From assembly GCF_900111925.1 (NCBI RefSeq), contig NZ_FOKA01000002.1:62001-126000 (forward strand): a stretch of DNA of 64,000 bases, in the 5' to 3' direction. This document shows positions 1 through 9,024 of this stretch, one piece after another (within the stretch, counting starts at the first letter, position 1; each line of letters starts with the position of its first letter). A model generated the notes under the pieces. That model was not told the DNA's origin. It did no database searches and worked only from the letters and a program-made list of their open reading frames with translations. Source of the DNA: Cellulomonas marina. GTDB lineage: Bacteria; Actinomycetota; Actinomycetes; Actinomycetales; Cellulomonadaceae. The position numbers and the translations under genes were made by a program.

Positions 1-135
1 GAGCGGTGGGTCCGGGGGACGGGGCCGGTGCCGGTCGACCCGTGGGACGCGGTGGCCACGGCGCGGGTCCTCGACGCGGCCGTCGTGTCGGCCGGGGAGG
101 ACCGGCCCGTCCGGCTGTCGCCCGAGGCCCGCTGA
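1..135 (+). CDS. Gfo/Idh/MocA-family oxidoreductase, C-terminal end only
   Basis: Frame 1 is open from the window edge to TGA at 133-135 and gives 44 residues. The end GTGPVPVDPWDAVATARVLD followed by AAVVSAGEDRPVRL resembles the C-terminal helix of Gfo/Idh/MocA NAD(P)-dependent sugar or inositol oxidoreductases, where the 'V.PWDA..T.RVLDAA..SA..G..V.L' pattern is common. The Rossmann domain lies outside the window, so the substrate cannot be inferred. Strand and codon usage agree with the next gene, 48 bases downstream. Confidence 0.6.
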   Translation, partial: ERWVRGTGPVPVDPWDAVATARVLDAAVVSAGEDRPVRLSPEAR

Positions 136-183
136 CCGTCGGCTCCGCCCGGGGCGCGCCCACCGACGGCTCCCCACGGGGTT

Positions 184-1977
184 GTGGACAGCGCGCGGCA
201 CGGGTTGGGGCAGGTGCGGTTGGCTGCGCCCGTGGACGACGAGCGCGCGGTACCGGGGGAGCCGGCTGGCCCGACGGACGTGGCGGCCCTGGCGGCGCAC
301 TGGGGGGTCGAGCTCCTCGGGCCGCACGCCGCGCAGGAGCCCCCGGCCGTGCGCGGCCGGCCGACCCGCACCGCCGGCGGCTCGTGGGCGGCGCGGTCGA
401 CGACGGGCGAGCGGCTCGTGCTCCATCTCGTGCCGGTGCCACCACCGGCGCACGGGGAGGAGGACAGGGCGCTGGGAGCGGCCCAGGCGCTCGTCGGCGT
501 CGTCCACGAGGACGTCGTCGACGTGCGGGCGGCGGCCCGGCTGGGGCCGACGCACGTCGCGCTGCTCACCGCACAGGTCGCCGGGCCGGACCTGACGTCC
601 CTGCTCGACGCCCGCGCACCCCTGGACCCGGGGGAGGCGGCCACGGTCGCGCTCCGCCTGGCCCTGGCGCTGGCGGTGCTCCACGGGCGCGGCCTCACCG
701 TGGGCGACCTGACGGGCGCGGCGGTCGTCGTCCGGCCCGACGGCCTTCCGGTGCTGGCGGACCTCCGCGGGTGCCTGAGCAGCGCCGCGAGCGCGGCCGA
801 CGACGTGCGGGCCCTCGTCCGGACGGTGCTGACGCACGCCGCGCCCGCGACGGGGGAGGACGCCGCCCTGGCGTCGGCGCTGCGGCAGGTCGGGGCCGCC
901 GCGGCACCGAGCACCGGGGCGGTGGCCGCCGCCTGCGGTCGCCTCGGTGCCGGCACCGCCGTGCGGCTCCCGGACCCGGCGCTGCTCGCGCGCGAGGCGC
1001 TGCGGTCGGCGGCGGGACCCAGCGGGCCGGGTCCGGCGGCGCCCGGTCGGGCGGCGGTCGGACGCCGGCGTCGTGCGGTGCGGCCACGGTGGTCGGCGGG
1101 CCCTGGTGCCACGCCGCCGACGACCCCGCTGCGCGACCTGCCGCGCGACCTGCCGCACGACCTGCCGCACGGCCTGCCGTACGACCTGCCGCACGACCTG
1201 CAACGCGATAGGCCGCACGGCCTGCCGCGGGACCCGCGGCGCGGTCTGCCGGGCGCGCTCCCCGCGAGGGGCAGCCGACGTCCCGGGCCGGGCGGGACCG
1301 GATCCACCCCTCGCGGGGACGTCCGACGGAGCCGGCGGCGTGGTCGTCTCCTCGGGCTCCGGGTGCCGACGATCGGCGTGGCGCTGGTGACGGGCCTGGC
1401 GGTCGTGCTGGCCGCCTCCACGGGCTCCGTCCTCGCCGCCCGGGATGCAGTCCCCGCGCGCGCGGCGGCAGGGGCCCACGCCGCGACCCCCGACGGGACC
1501 CGGACGGCGCCGGGCGGCGCGGACGGGGCCGTCACGCCCGTCGACGAGGGTGCCGTCGAGGCAGCCGACGTCGGTGCCGTGGCGGCCGCACGTGACCTCA
1601 CCCTGCGTCGTGCCGCCGTCCTGGCCGGGTCGGCCGGGAGCGGTACGGCGGTGCTGGACGCCCTCGCCGAGGTGGAGGTGCGTGACGGCCCGGCGTGGTC
1701 GTCGGACGCCGACCTGCTGCGCCGGCTCGAGGGCGTGGTGCTGCGGGGGTACGGCGTCGACGTGCTGGAGGCCACGGCCGTGCCGCCGGGGACGACCGTG
1801 GTGGGGCCCGTCGACGCGTCCGTCCTCGTCCGGGCACGCACCGACGCCTACGAGCGGGTCGTGGGGGGCGTGGTCGAGGCGGTGGCGGCGCCGCCCGACA
1901 GCGCCGTCGTGCTCGACCTGGTGCGGACGGACGACGGGTGGCGCGTGTGGTCGGTGCGCGAGGACACCGCGGGCTGA
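184..1977 (+). CDS. lysine-free pseudokinase-like membrane protein
   Basis: This 597-residue protein has a kinase-like N-terminal half: an N-lobe-like stretch at about 60-135, a catalytic-loop relic VGDLTGAAVVV at 173-183 in place of HRDLKPxNVL, and LADLRG at 191-196 in place of the DFG segment. The protein contains no lysine, so the ATP-anchoring lysine is absent and kinase activity is unlikely. An Arg/Pro-rich linker contains ten four-residue repeats of RDLP/HDLP type (residues about 317-356). One transmembrane segment lies at about 394-419, followed by an extracytoplasmic domain of about 175 residues. The topology resembles MviN/PknB-type membrane kinases with an external sensor, but the ligand is unknown. 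The start is uncertain: GTG 184 or GTG 214, neither with a good ribosome binding site. Confidence 0.7.
   Translation: MDSARHGLGQVRLAAPVDDERAVPGEPAGPTDVAALAAHWGVELLGPHAAQEPPAVRGRPTRTAGGSWAARSTTGERLVLHLVPVPPPAHGEEDRALGAAQALVGVVHEDVVDVRAAARLGPTHVALLTAQVAGPDLTSLLDARAPLDPGEAATVALRLALALAVLHGRGLTVGDLTGAAVVVRPDGLPVLADLRGCLSSAASAADDVRALVRTVLTHAAPATGEDAALASALRQVGAAAAPSTGAVAAACGRLGAGTAVRLPDPALLAREALRSAAGPSGPGPAAPGRAAVGRRRRAVRPRWSAGPGATPPTTPLRDLPRDLPHDLPHGLPYDLPHDLQRDRPHGLPRDPRRGLPGALPARGSRRPGPGGTGSTPRGDVRRSRRRGRLLGLRVPTIGVALVTGLAVVLAASTGSVLAARDAVPARAAAGAHAATPDGTRTAPGGADGAVTPVDEGAVEAADVGAVAAARDLTLRRAAVLAGSAGSGTAVLDALAEVEVRDGPAWSSDADLLRRLEGVVLRGYGVDVLEATAVPPGTTVVGPVDASVLVRARTDAYERVVGGVVEAVAAPPDSAVVLDLVRTDDGWRVWSVREDTAG
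1132..1251 (+). repeat. ten in-frame 12-bp tandem repeats
   Basis: Ten consecutive 12-bp units of the type CRCGACCTGCCG are in exact register and encode RDLP, RDLP, HDLP, HGLP, YDLP, HDLQ, RDRP, HGLP, RDPR and RGLP in the pseudokinase linker. Units 1-6 are nearly identical and units 7-10 are diverged, so the array looks as if it grew at its 5' end. The multiple-of-three length keeps the frame open under copy-number change. Confidence 0.9.
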
Positions 1978-1984
1978 GGCGCGG

Positions 1985-2875
1985 TCAGCGGTTGCGCACG
2001 AGCCAGGCGGCGGCCGCGGCGGGATCGGCGTGCGCGGGCACGAAGCCGCTCGCCCGCAGCGCGGCGGGGTCGGCGCGGATGGACCCGAGGACCTCCGGCG
2101 CGAAGTCGCCCAGGGCCAGCCGCAGCGCCACCGCGGGGGCCCGGACGACGGCCGGCCGGTGCAGCGCCCTCGCCAGCGCACGGGTGAGGTCCTCGTTGCG
2201 CGTCGCCTGCGTGACGAGGTTGACGGGTCCCGAGACGTCCGCCTCCAGCAGGTGGGCGATCGCGCGCACCTCGTCGACGAGCGTGATCCAGCTCCACCAC
2301 TGCCGGCCGGACCCGAGCGGTCCGCCCACGCCGAGCCGCAGGAGGGGGAGCAGCCTGCCCAGCGCGCCGCCGCGCGGGCTGAGGACGATCCCCGTCCGCA
2401 GGAACGCCACCCGGACGCCCGCCGCGACGGCCGGTGCGGAGGCCGCCTCCCACTGCCGCACGACGTCGGCGAAGAACGTGGAGCCGAGCGGCTCGTGCTC
2501 GTCGAGCAGGTCGTCGCCCCGCTCGCCGTACGCCCCGATGCCGGACGCCTGCAGCAGCACGCGCGGGCCGTCGTCCATCCCGGCGAGCGTGCGCGCGACG
2601 AGCCCTGCGGTGTCGACCCGCGAGGACACCACGACGCGCTTGCGGGCGGGCGTGAGGTAGCGGTCGGCCACCCCGGCCCCGGACAGGCAGACGACGGCGT
2701 CGGCCCCGACGAGGTCCCGCGCGTCGAGCCGACCGGCGGTGGGGTCCCAGGAGACCTCGTCCGGCCCCGACGCGGGCCGGCGGACGAGCACCTGCACCCG
2801 GTGCCCCTCCCGCCGCAGCAGGGCGACGAGGTCGCCGCCGATGAGTCCGTGCGATCCCGCCACCACCACGCGCAT
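1985..2875 (-). CDS. TIGR01777-family NAD(P)-dependent epimerase
   Basis: This 296-residue protein begins MRVVVAGSHGLIGGDLVALL, a Rossmann dinucleotide-binding motif (GxxGxxG variant) of the extended SDR family. LSGAGVADR and the ASGIGAYG segment followed by a glutamate/leucine-rich stretch are typical of the TIGR01777 (YfcH/SulA-homologue) group. The length matches the family. The substrate of the family is not established. In mycobacteria the same family member (Rv2216, from memory) is next to the dlaT E2 gene, as here. The gene has its own leaderless-type promoter. Confidence 0.85.
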   Translation of the reverse strand: MRVVVAGSHGLIGGDLVALLRREGHRVQVLVRRPASGPDEVSWDPTAGRLDARDLVGADAVVCLSGAGVADRYLTPARKRVVVSSRVDTAGLVARTLAGMDDGPRVLLQASGIGAYGERGDDLLDEHEPLGSTFFADVVRQWEAASAPAVAAGVRVAFLRTGIVLSPRGGALGRLLPLLRLGVGGPLGSGRQWWSWITLVDEVRAIAHLLEADVSGPVNLVTQATRNEDLTRALARALHRPAVVRAPAVALRLALGDFAPEVLGSIRADPAALRASGFVPAHADPAAAAAWLVRNR

Positions 2876-2881
2876 GGCGCC

Positions 2882-2887
2882 ACCCTA
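2882..2887 (-). promoter_or_regulatory. -10 element TAGGGT, leaderless start of the epimerase
   Basis: On the minus strand TAGGGT ends 6 nt before the ATG at 2875. There is no Shine-Dalgarno sequence, so transcription probably begins at or next to the start codon. Confidence 0.6.
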
Positions 2888-2984
2888 GGAGCGCGGCACC
2901 GCCCGTGCGCGGACGGCGGCCCACCGCCTCTCAGGGGACGCGGTCGACGCGGGCGAGAGGTCGCCGGCGCCGTCGCCGGCAGTG

Positions 2985-3021
2985 GACGAGCCCCGCACGC
3001 GCGGGGCGTGCGGGGCTCGTC
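2985..3021 (-). terminator. hairpin terminator after sucB
   Basis: A perfect 16-bp stem (2985-3000 with 3006-3021) and a 5-nt loop lie 25 bases past the sucB stop, on the side where leftward lpdA-sucB transcription ends. There is no strong U tract, as is usual at this GC content. Confidence 0.75.
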
Positions 3022-3045
3022 GGGCAGGCGGGTGGTGCAGGGGTG

Positions 3046-4899
3046 TCAGAGACCGACCTCGGCCTCGAACGCGCCCTCCTCGATCCGCTTCTTCACGGCG
3101 GTGAGGTACCGCGACGCGTCGGCGCCGTCGACGAGGCGGTGGTCGTAGGAGAGGCTCAGGTAGCACATCGACCGGATGGCGATGACCTCCTGGCCGTCCG
3201 CCGTGATGACCACCGGACGCTTGACGATCGCGCCGGTGCCCAGGATCGCCGACGTCCCGCCCGGCACGATGGGCGTGTCGATGAGGGCACCGCCGGACCC
3301 CGTGTTCGTCACGGTGAACGTCGCACCGCTCAGCTCGTCGGGCCCGACCTTGTTGCTGCGCGTGCGGCCCGCGAGGTCCGCGATCTTGCGCGCGATGCCG
3401 GCGAGGTTGAGGTCGCCGGCGTCGCGGATCACGGGGGTCAGCAGCCCGCGCTCGGTGTCGACGGCGATCGCCACGTTCTCCTGGCCGTGGTACGTGATCT
3501 GGTTCCCCTCGAGCACGCCGTTGACCTTCGGGTGGGCCTTGAGCGCCTCGACCGCGGCGAGCACGAAGAACGGCAGGAACGTGAGGTTGACGCCCTCGCG
3601 GGCCTTGAACCCGTCCTTGGCGCGACCGCGCAGCTGCGCCACCTTGGTGACGTCGACCTCGACCACCGTGGTGAGCTGCGCCTGCGAGTGCAGGGCCTCG
3701 ACCATGCGCTCGGCGATGATCTGCCGCAGCCGGCTGGCCTTCTCCGTCGTGCCGCGCAGCGGCGAGACGGCGGGGATCGCGGCCGGTGCCGCCGCGGCGG
3801 CGGGCGCGGACGCCGCGGGTGCGGCGGCCACGGCGGGGGCGGCCTGCGCGGCCTTCGCCTCCTCGGCCTTGCGGGCGGCCTCGAGGACGTCCTCCTTGCG
3901 GATGCGGCCGCCGACCCCGGTGCCGGTCAGGCTCGCGACGTCCACGCCCTTCTCGGCCGCGAGCTTGCGGACGAGCGGGGTGAGGTAGCTGCCGCCACCG
4001 GCGGGGGCCGCCGGGGCCGAGGGAGCGGGGGCCGGGGTCGAGGGGGCGGGCGCCGGGGTCGAGGGGACGGGCGCCGACGCCGCAGCGGCCGGTGCGGGAG
4101 CCGCGGCCGGCGCGGGGGCGGGCTGCGCGGGGGCGGCCGGGGCCTCCGTCGAGGCGGCGGGCTCGGGGACGGCCGCCGGCGCCGGGTCCGGGGCCGGAGC
4201 GGCGTCGCCGGAGCCGACGATCGCCAGGACCGCGCCGACCTGGGCGGTCTCGTCCTCGCCGACGAGGATCTGCTGGAGGGTGCCCGCCACGGGCGAGGGC
4301 ACCTCGGTGTCGACCTTGTCGGTCGAGATCTCCAGGAGCGGCTCGTCGACCTCGACGGTGTCGCCCACGGCCTTCAGCCAGCGCGTGACGGTGCCCTCGG
4401 TGACGGACTCGCCCAGCGCGGGCAGCGTGACCTCCTGGCCACCGGCGGCGCCGCCGCCGGAGCCGGACCCGCCCGTACCGGACGACGCGTCGGGCGACGA
4501 CGAGGGCGCCGGCTCCTCGTGCTGCTCGACCGGCTGCTGCGCGACGGCGGCGTCGGCGGCCGGCTGCTCGGCCGGCGCGGGCTGCTCGTCCTGGCCGGAC
4601 GCCTGGTCACCGGCCTGCTCACCGGCCTGGTCACCGGCGCCGTCGGAGCCGCCGGCACCGCTGCCGTCCCCGATGACGGCGAGGGTGGCGCCGACCTCGA
4701 CGGTCTCGTCCTCCTCGACGAGGATCTTCTCGAGGACGCCCGCGAACGGCGAGGGGACCTCCGTGTCGACCTTGTCGGTCGAGATCTCGAGCAGCGGCTC
4801 GTCGACCTCGACGGTGTCGCCGACGCTCTTGAGCCAACGGGTGACGGTGCCCTCGGTGACGGACTCGCCGAGGGCGGGGAGCTGCACGTTCTGCGACAT
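3046..4899 (-). CDS. sucB: 2-oxoacid dehydrogenase E2, dihydrolipoamide acyltransferase
   Basis: This 617-residue E2 has two lipoyl domains (about 3-76 and 155-230), each with the lipoylation motif [14 protein letters not shown] (first lipoyl-lysine is K43). Ala/Pro-rich linkers follow, then a peripheral subunit-binding domain ([17 protein letters not shown], about 302-340) and a catalytic domain ending with the HxxxDG active site [11 protein letters not shown]. It transfers acyl groups from lipoyl to CoA. It lies 75 bases downstream of lpdA (E3) on the same strand with an AAGGAG ribosome binding site. The name sucB follows usual annotation, but the mycobacterial homologue DlaT serves pyruvate dehydrogenase, so substrate specificity is open. 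No E1 gene is in the window. Confidence 0.93.
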   Translation of the reverse strand: MSQNVQLPALGESVTEGTVTRWLKSVGDTVEVDEPLLEISTDKVDTEVPSPFAGVLEKILVEEDETVEVGATLAVIGDGSGAGGSDGAGDQAGEQAGDQASGQDEQPAPAEQPAADAAVAQQPVEQHEEPAPSSSPDASSGTGGSGSGGGAAGGQEVTLPALGESVTEGTVTRWLKAVGDTVEVDEPLLEISTDKVDTEVPSPVAGTLQQILVGEDETAQVGAVLAIVGSGDAAPAPDPAPAAVPEPAASTEAPAAPAQPAPAPAAAPAPAAAASAPVPSTPAPAPSTPAPAPSAPAAPAGGGSYLTPLVRKLAAEKGVDVASLTGTGVGGRIRKEDVLEAARKAEEAKAAQAAPAVAAAPAASAPAAAAAPAAIPAVSPLRGTTEKASRLRQIIAERMVEALHSQAQLTTVVEVDVTKVAQLRGRAKDGFKAREGVNLTFLPFFVLAAVEALKAHPKVNGVLEGNQITYHGQENVAIAVDTERGLLTPVIRDAGDLNLAGIARKIADLAGRTRSNKVGPDELSGATFTVTNTGSGGALIDTPIVPGGTSAILGTGAIVKRPVVITADGQEVIAIRSMCYLSLSYDHRLVDGADASRYLTAVKKRIEEGAFEAEVGL

Positions 4900-4974
4900 G
4901 ACCGGTGGTGTCTCCTTGCAGGTCGGTGCGCCGCCCGCCGGTGCCCGAGGGCGGGCCGGCGGACGGCGGCGGGG

Positions 4975-6360
4975 TCAGTTGTGGGCGTGCAGCGGCTTGC
5001 CGGCCAGCGCGAGGAACGCCTCGCCGATGGCCTCGTTCTGGGTCGGGTGCGCGTGCACCAGCTGCGCGACGTCCTCCGGGTAGGCCTCCCAGTTGACGAT
5101 GAGCTGGCCCTCGCCGATCAGCTCGCCCACGCGGGCGCCGATCATGTGCACCCCGACGACGGGCCCGTCCTTCTGGCGCACGAGCTTGACGAAGCCCTGG
5201 GTGGCGAGGATCTGGCTCTTGCCGTTGCCGCCCAGGTTGTACTCGAGCACCTGCACGGCGTCGGCGCCGTACGTCTCCTTGGCCTTGGCCTCGGTGAGCC
5301 CCACGGAGGCGACCTCCGGGTCGGAGTACGTCACGCGCGGGATCCCGGACTCGACGATCACCGGCGGGTTGAGGCCCGCGATCTCCTCCGCGACGAAGAT
5401 GCCCTGCTGGAACCCGCGGTGCGCGAGCTGCAGGCCGGGGACGATGTCGCCGACCGCGTAGATGTTCCCCACGCCGGTGTGCAGGCGCTCGTTCGTGAGG
5501 ACGAACCCGCGGTCCATCGGGACGCCCTGCTCCTCGTAGCCGAGGTCCTTCGTGCTCGGGCCGCGCCCGACGGCGACGAGCAGGAGCTCGGCGTCGAAGG
5601 TCTTGCCGTCCTCGAGCGTGACGTGCACGCCCGACTCGTCCTGGGTCACGCCGGCGAAGCGGACACCGAGGTTGAACTTGATCCCGCGCTTGCGGTACGC
5701 CCGCTCGAACGCCTTGGACAGCGCCTCGTCCTCGTTGGGGACGAGGTGGGGGAGCGCCTCGATGATCGTGACGTCGACCCCGAAGCCCTTCCAGGCGGAG
5801 GCGAACTCCGACCCGATGACGCCGCCGCCGAGGATGATGGCCGAGGACGGCACGTGGTCCAGGTCGAGTGCCTGGTCGGAGGTGATGACCCGGCCGCCGA
5901 TCTCCAGCCCGGGCAGGGACCGGGCGTAGGAGCCGGTGCCGAGCACGATGTTCTTGCCGGTCAGCCGACGGCCGTCGACCTCGACGGTGTCCGGCGCGAC
6001 GAGGCGGCCCCAGCCGTTGACGACCTCGATCTTGCGCGACTTGATCAGACCCTGCAGGCCCTTGTAGAGCCGCCCGATGACGCCGTCCTTGTACGCGTTG
6101 ACGCCGGCCATGTCGATCTTCTCGAGCGTCATGTGGACGCCGAACTGCTCGCTCTCGCGCGCCCCCTGGGCCAGCTCCGAGGAGTGCAGGATGGCCTTGG
6201 TCGGGATGCACCCGCGGTGCAGGCAGGTCCCGCCCACCTTGTCGGCCTCGACCAGGGCGACGGTCATGCCCAGCTCGGCGGCGCGGAGCGCGGCCGCGTA
6301 GCCGCCGCTCCCCCCGCCCAGGACGACGACGTCGAAAGCGGTGCCGGTGGTGTCGGCCAC
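4975..6360 (-). CDS. lpdA: dihydrolipoyl dehydrogenase (E3)
   Basis: This 461-residue flavoprotein disulfide reductase reoxidises dihydrolipoamide on the E2 partner, using FAD and NAD. It shows an N-terminal FAD-binding GGGSGGYAAALRAAELG, the redox-active disulfide GGTCLHRGCIPTK (residues about 43-55), a central NAD-binding GGGVIGSEFASAWKGFG and the C-terminal catalytic His-Glu pair in HPTQNEAIGEAF. The length is normal. The GTG start follows GAGGAG with about 7 nt spacing. It is first in a two-gene unit with sucB. A weak CAAGAT hexamer at 6403-6408 could be its -10 element. Confidence 0.95.
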   Translation of the reverse strand: MADTTGTAFDVVVLGGGSGGYAAALRAAELGMTVALVEADKVGGTCLHRGCIPTKAILHSSELAQGARESEQFGVHMTLEKIDMAGVNAYKDGVIGRLYKGLQGLIKSRKIEVVNGWGRLVAPDTVEVDGRRLTGKNIVLGTGSYARSLPGLEIGGRVITSDQALDLDHVPSSAIILGGGVIGSEFASAWKGFGVDVTIIEALPHLVPNEDEALSKAFERAYRKRGIKFNLGVRFAGVTQDESGVHVTLEDGKTFDAELLLVAVGRGPSTKDLGYEEQGVPMDRGFVLTNERLHTGVGNIYAVGDIVPGLQLAHRGFQQGIFVAEEIAGLNPPVIVESGIPRVTYSDPEVASVGLTEAKAKETYGADAVQVLEYNLGGNGKSQILATQGFVKLVRQKDGPVVGVHMIGARVGELIGEGQLIVNWEAYPEDVAQLVHAHPTQNEAIGEAFLALAGKPLHAHN

Positions 6361-6558
6361 GTGCGGACTCCTCGCAGGGTGCGGTGGTGGGACTCGCCGA
6401 CCATCTTGTCACCCCCTCCGACGTGCGACGAACCCGTCCCCGCCGTGCATCGGTGTCACAGACGACACACACATCCCATGACTTCCCGCCGGGACGCACG
6501 GCCGTCGTCGTCCGGGCGGCGCACCCGGCGCTCCCAGCCCGCACCCAGCCGCCGTCGC

Positions 6559-6564
6559 TAGCCT
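6559..6564 (+). promoter_or_regulatory. -10 element TAGCCT, leaderless start
   Basis: TAGCCT ends 7 nt before the ATG at 6572, with no ribosome binding site between. This fits a leaderless mRNA. Confidence 0.6.
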
Positions 6565-6571
6565 GCCCCGC

Positions 6572-6961
6572 ATGGGTCTGTTCGATCGGCTGCGGGGGCG
6601 TCGTCGGGTGCCGGCACCGGCGGCCGGCGGCGGTGACGGCCGCGCCGCGCGCGCGGAGACGACCGCCCACCTGGCCGAGTTCGCGCGGTCCCGGGTGGGC
6701 GTCGAGGGCTACGTCGAGCCGGCCACGGCGCAGAACCCGGTGACGCTCATGCTCGTGGCGACCGACGGGGAGTGGACGCGCCGCCGCGTGCCCGACGAGC
6801 GCGCCGGCCACGCCCTCGCCCGCGAGCTCGGCATCCCCGTGTACGACGTGCAGCGCGTGGGCTACCCGCAGCGCGTCCGGGACTGGAACAGCCGGCAGCG
6901 CATCCTGGCCCGGCGCACCGCGGCCGAGCGCGCCGCCCGCCGGGCCGCCGAGCGCTCCTGA
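6572..6961 (+). CDS. small basic conserved hypothetical protein
   Basis: This 129-residue protein has no transmembrane segment. A short basic N-terminus (MGLFDRLRGRRRV) precedes a compact middle with NPVTLMLVATDGEWTRRRVP and ends in an Arg/Ala-rich helix (about 100-129). Similar small proteins lie between lpdA or sucB and pepA in related actinobacteria (from memory). The fold and role are not recognised. The start is supported by the upstream TAGCCT. The gene is convergent with pepA. Confidence 0.7.
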   Translation: MGLFDRLRGRRRVPAPAAGGGDGRAARAETTAHLAEFARSRVGVEGYVEPATAQNPVTLMLVATDGEWTRRRVPDERAGHALARELGIPVYDVQRVGYPQRVRDWNSRQRILARRTAAERAARRAAERS

Positions 6962-7033
6962 ACGCTCCCGTCGACGTCGGTCCGGCGTGCACGGGTGCGG
7001 CCGGACGGGCGGCCGACCCGACGACGGTGCCCG

Positions 7034-8533
7034 CTACCGGGCCGCGGTCGCCGCGGCGGCGCGGGCCTCGACGAGCGCCAGCAGCGTCCGCACGGCGACA
7101 CCCGTCCCGCCGGCGGGCGTGTAGCCCCAGGGCGCCTTCTCGTTGAAGGCCGGCCCCGCGACGTCGAGGTGCGCCCAGGCGGCGTCGCCGACGAACCGCT
7201 GGAGGAACAGCCCCGCCGTGAGCATGCCGCCCGCGCGGTCGGCGACGTTGGCGAGGTCGGCCACCTTGCTCTTGAGGCCCTCGGCGAGCTCGGCCGGGAG
7301 CGGCATGGGCCAGAACTCCTCGCCGGCGGCCTGCGCGGCGGCGACCACCTCGGCGCGGACGTCGTCGCGACCCATGACCGCGGACACCCGCGGACCGAGC
7401 GCGACGACCTGCGCGCCGGTGAGGGTCGCGACGTCCACGACGACGTCGGGGTGGTGCTCGAGCGCCGTGACGAGCCCGTCGGCCAGCACCAGGCGGCCCT
7501 CGGCGTCCGTGTTGAGGACCTCGACCGTCGTGCCGCCCTTGATGGTGATGACGTCGGAGGGCCGCTGCGCGGAGCCCGACGGCATGTTCTCGGCGAGGCA
7601 GAGGTACCCGGTGACGGTCACGGGCAGGCCCAGCCGCGCCGCGGCGACGACCGTGTGCAGCACGGCTGCGGCGCCGGCCATGTCGGACTTCATCGCGTCC
7701 ATGCCGGCGGGCGGCTTGAGGGAGATGCCGCCCGAGTCGAACGTGATGCCCTTCCCGACGAGGGCCACCGACGCGCGCGCCTTCGGCGGCGCCCAGGTCA
7801 CGGTGACGAGGCGTGGGGGCCGCACGGAGCCCTGCCCGACGGCGACGAGCCCCCCGTAGCCGCCCGCGGCCAGCGCCTTCTCGTCGAGCACGGACACCTT
7901 CAGGCCCCGGGTGCCGGTCTCCTTGACGAGCGCCTTGGCCGCGTCCGCGACCGCCTCGGGGTACAGGTCGTTGGGCGCGGCGTTGACGAGGTCGCGGACG
8001 CCGTGCACGGCCTGAGCCAGCACGGTCGCGCGCTCCGCGGCCGCCACGGCCGCCGCGTCCTGCGCCAGCGGCGTGACGACCTGCACGGCGGCGACGGGGG
8101 CCGGGGCCGCCGGGCGGTAGGTGCGGAAGGCGTAGGCGCCGAGGAGCGCGCCCTCGGCCACCGCCGCGACGGCCTCGACGGTCGTCGCCGGCAGGGCGAG
8201 CGCGACGCTGCCCGTGCCGGCGAGCTCGCGCGTCGCGGCCCCTGCCGCCCGTCGCAGCCGCTCGAGGCCCGGCTCGCCGGCGCCGACGCCGACGAGGACG
8301 AGCACCGCTGCGGCCAGCCCCGTCGCGGGGACGCGGCGCACCTCGTCGGCGGCGCCCGTGACGCCGAGGGCCACGGCGTCGCGCACGAGCGCCTCGGCCA
8401 GCGGGGCGGGCAGCCAGGGCGCGTCGAGCACGGCGGGCGCCGTGCCGTCGGCGCCGGCGGCGACCGCCACGACGAGGGCGTCCACGTCGAGCAGGGCGGG
8501 GTCGGTGGCGGTCAGCGCGCAGGTCGTGGTCAC
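7034..8533 (-). CDS. pepA: leucyl aminopeptidase, M17 family
   Basis: This 499-residue two-metal aminopeptidase removes N-terminal residues from peptides. Metal-binding and catalytic motifs of family M17 are present: VGKGITFDSGGISLKP (lysine and aspartate ligands), SDMAGAAAVL, and the signature NTDAEGRLVLADGL. The N-terminal 170 residues form the less conserved regulatory domain. The length matches the family. The mycobacterial relative is PepB (Rv2213, from memory). The GTG start is set by TAGCAT, 6 nt upstream. Confidence 0.95.
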   Translation of the reverse strand: MTTTCALTATDPALLDVDALVVAVAAGADGTAPAVLDAPWLPAPLAEALVRDAVALGVTGAADEVRRVPATGLAAAVLVLVGVGAGEPGLERLRRAAGAATRELAGTGSVALALPATTVEAVAAVAEGALLGAYAFRTYRPAAPAPVAAVQVVTPLAQDAAAVAAAERATVLAQAVHGVRDLVNAAPNDLYPEAVADAAKALVKETGTRGLKVSVLDEKALAAGGYGGLVAVGQGSVRPPRLVTVTWAPPKARASVALVGKGITFDSGGISLKPPAGMDAMKSDMAGAAAVLHTVVAAARLGLPVTVTGYLCLAENMPSGSAQRPSDVITIKGGTTVEVLNTDAEGRLVLADGLVTALEHHPDVVVDVATLTGAQVVALGPRVSAVMGRDDVRAEVVAAAQAAGEEFWPMPLPAELAEGLKSKVADLANVADRAGGMLTAGLFLQRFVGDAAWAHLDVAGPAFNEKAPWGYTPAGGTGVAVRTLLALVEARAAAATAAR

Positions 8534-8539
8534 CCGGCG

Positions 8540-8545
8540 ATGCTA
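8540..8545 (-). promoter_or_regulatory. -10 element TAGCAT, leaderless start of pepA
   Basis: On the minus strand TAGCAT ends 6 nt before the GTG at 8533, with no Shine-Dalgarno sequence. Confidence 0.6.
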
Positions 8546-8652
8546 ACCAACGCGCACGTGCCGCCCGGCCCGGGCTGTGAGGGCCGGTCATCCCCCTGAC
8601 GGCTCGTCGCGGCTCGTCGGCGCCCGCCCGGTCGGTGCCGGCCGGCATCGCC

Positions 8653-8658
8653 TACCGT
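8653..8658 (+). promoter_or_regulatory. -10 element TACCGT, leaderless start at 8665
   Basis: TACCGT ends 6 nt before GTG 8665. This spacing favours 8665 over the in-frame upstream GTGs at 8635 and 8659. Confidence 0.55.
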
Positions 8659-8664
8659 GTGCCG

Positions 8665-9024
8665 GTGCTCGTGCCCGCCGTCGTCCTCGTGGTCCTCGCG
8701 GCGCTCGCCCTGGCGGGGTGGGCGGCGGTGTTCGTCGCGCGTGACCGCGCGGTGGTGCTGCGGCAGCTCTGGGGCGGCGCCGTCGTCGAGGGGCTGCTCG
8801 TCGTGCAGGCCGTGCTGGCGGGCGTGCTGTCGGCGACGCGTGGCGCGCCGCCGGAGCCGTGGGAGTTCTGGGGCTACGTCCTCACCCAGCTGCTCGTCCT
8901 GCCGCTGGCGGCGGCGTGGGCGTTCGCGGAGCGCACCCGCTGGAGCTCCGTGGTCCTGCTCGTGGCCGCCGTGACGGTGGCGTTCCTCGAGTACCGTCTG
9001 CTCGTGCTCTGGGGCCCGGCGTGA
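8665..9024 (+). CDS. small integral membrane protein
   Basis: This 119-residue protein has about four hydrophobic helices (VLVPAVVLVVLAALALAGWAAV, a second around GGAVVEGLLVVQAVLAGVL, a third around WGYVLTQLLVLPLAAAWAF and a C-terminal one). No catalytic motif is visible. The family is not named here with confidence. Its stop overlaps the GTG of the next membrane protein (GTGA), so the two are probably translated together and may form one complex. Confidence 0.7.
   Translation: MLVPAVVLVVLAALALAGWAAVFVARDRAVVLRQLWGGAVVEGLLVVQAVLAGVLSATRGAPPEPWEFWGYVLTQLLVLPLAAAWAFAERTRWSSVVLLVAAVTVAFLEYRLLVLWGPA

Noticed and set aside
6-1211. Long overlapping open frame in front of and across the pseudokinase gene
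   Set aside because: Gly/Arg/Pro-rich composition with no domain; a shadow of the real frame caused by high GC.
6453-6468. GTGTC-n6-GACAC dyad upstream of lpdA
   Set aside because: Only 5-bp arms; no second copy and no known regulator match.
6980-7006. 7-bp stem between the small hypothetical gene and pepA
   Set aside because: The 13-nt loop and short stem are weak compared with the 16-22 bp terminators elsewhere in the window.
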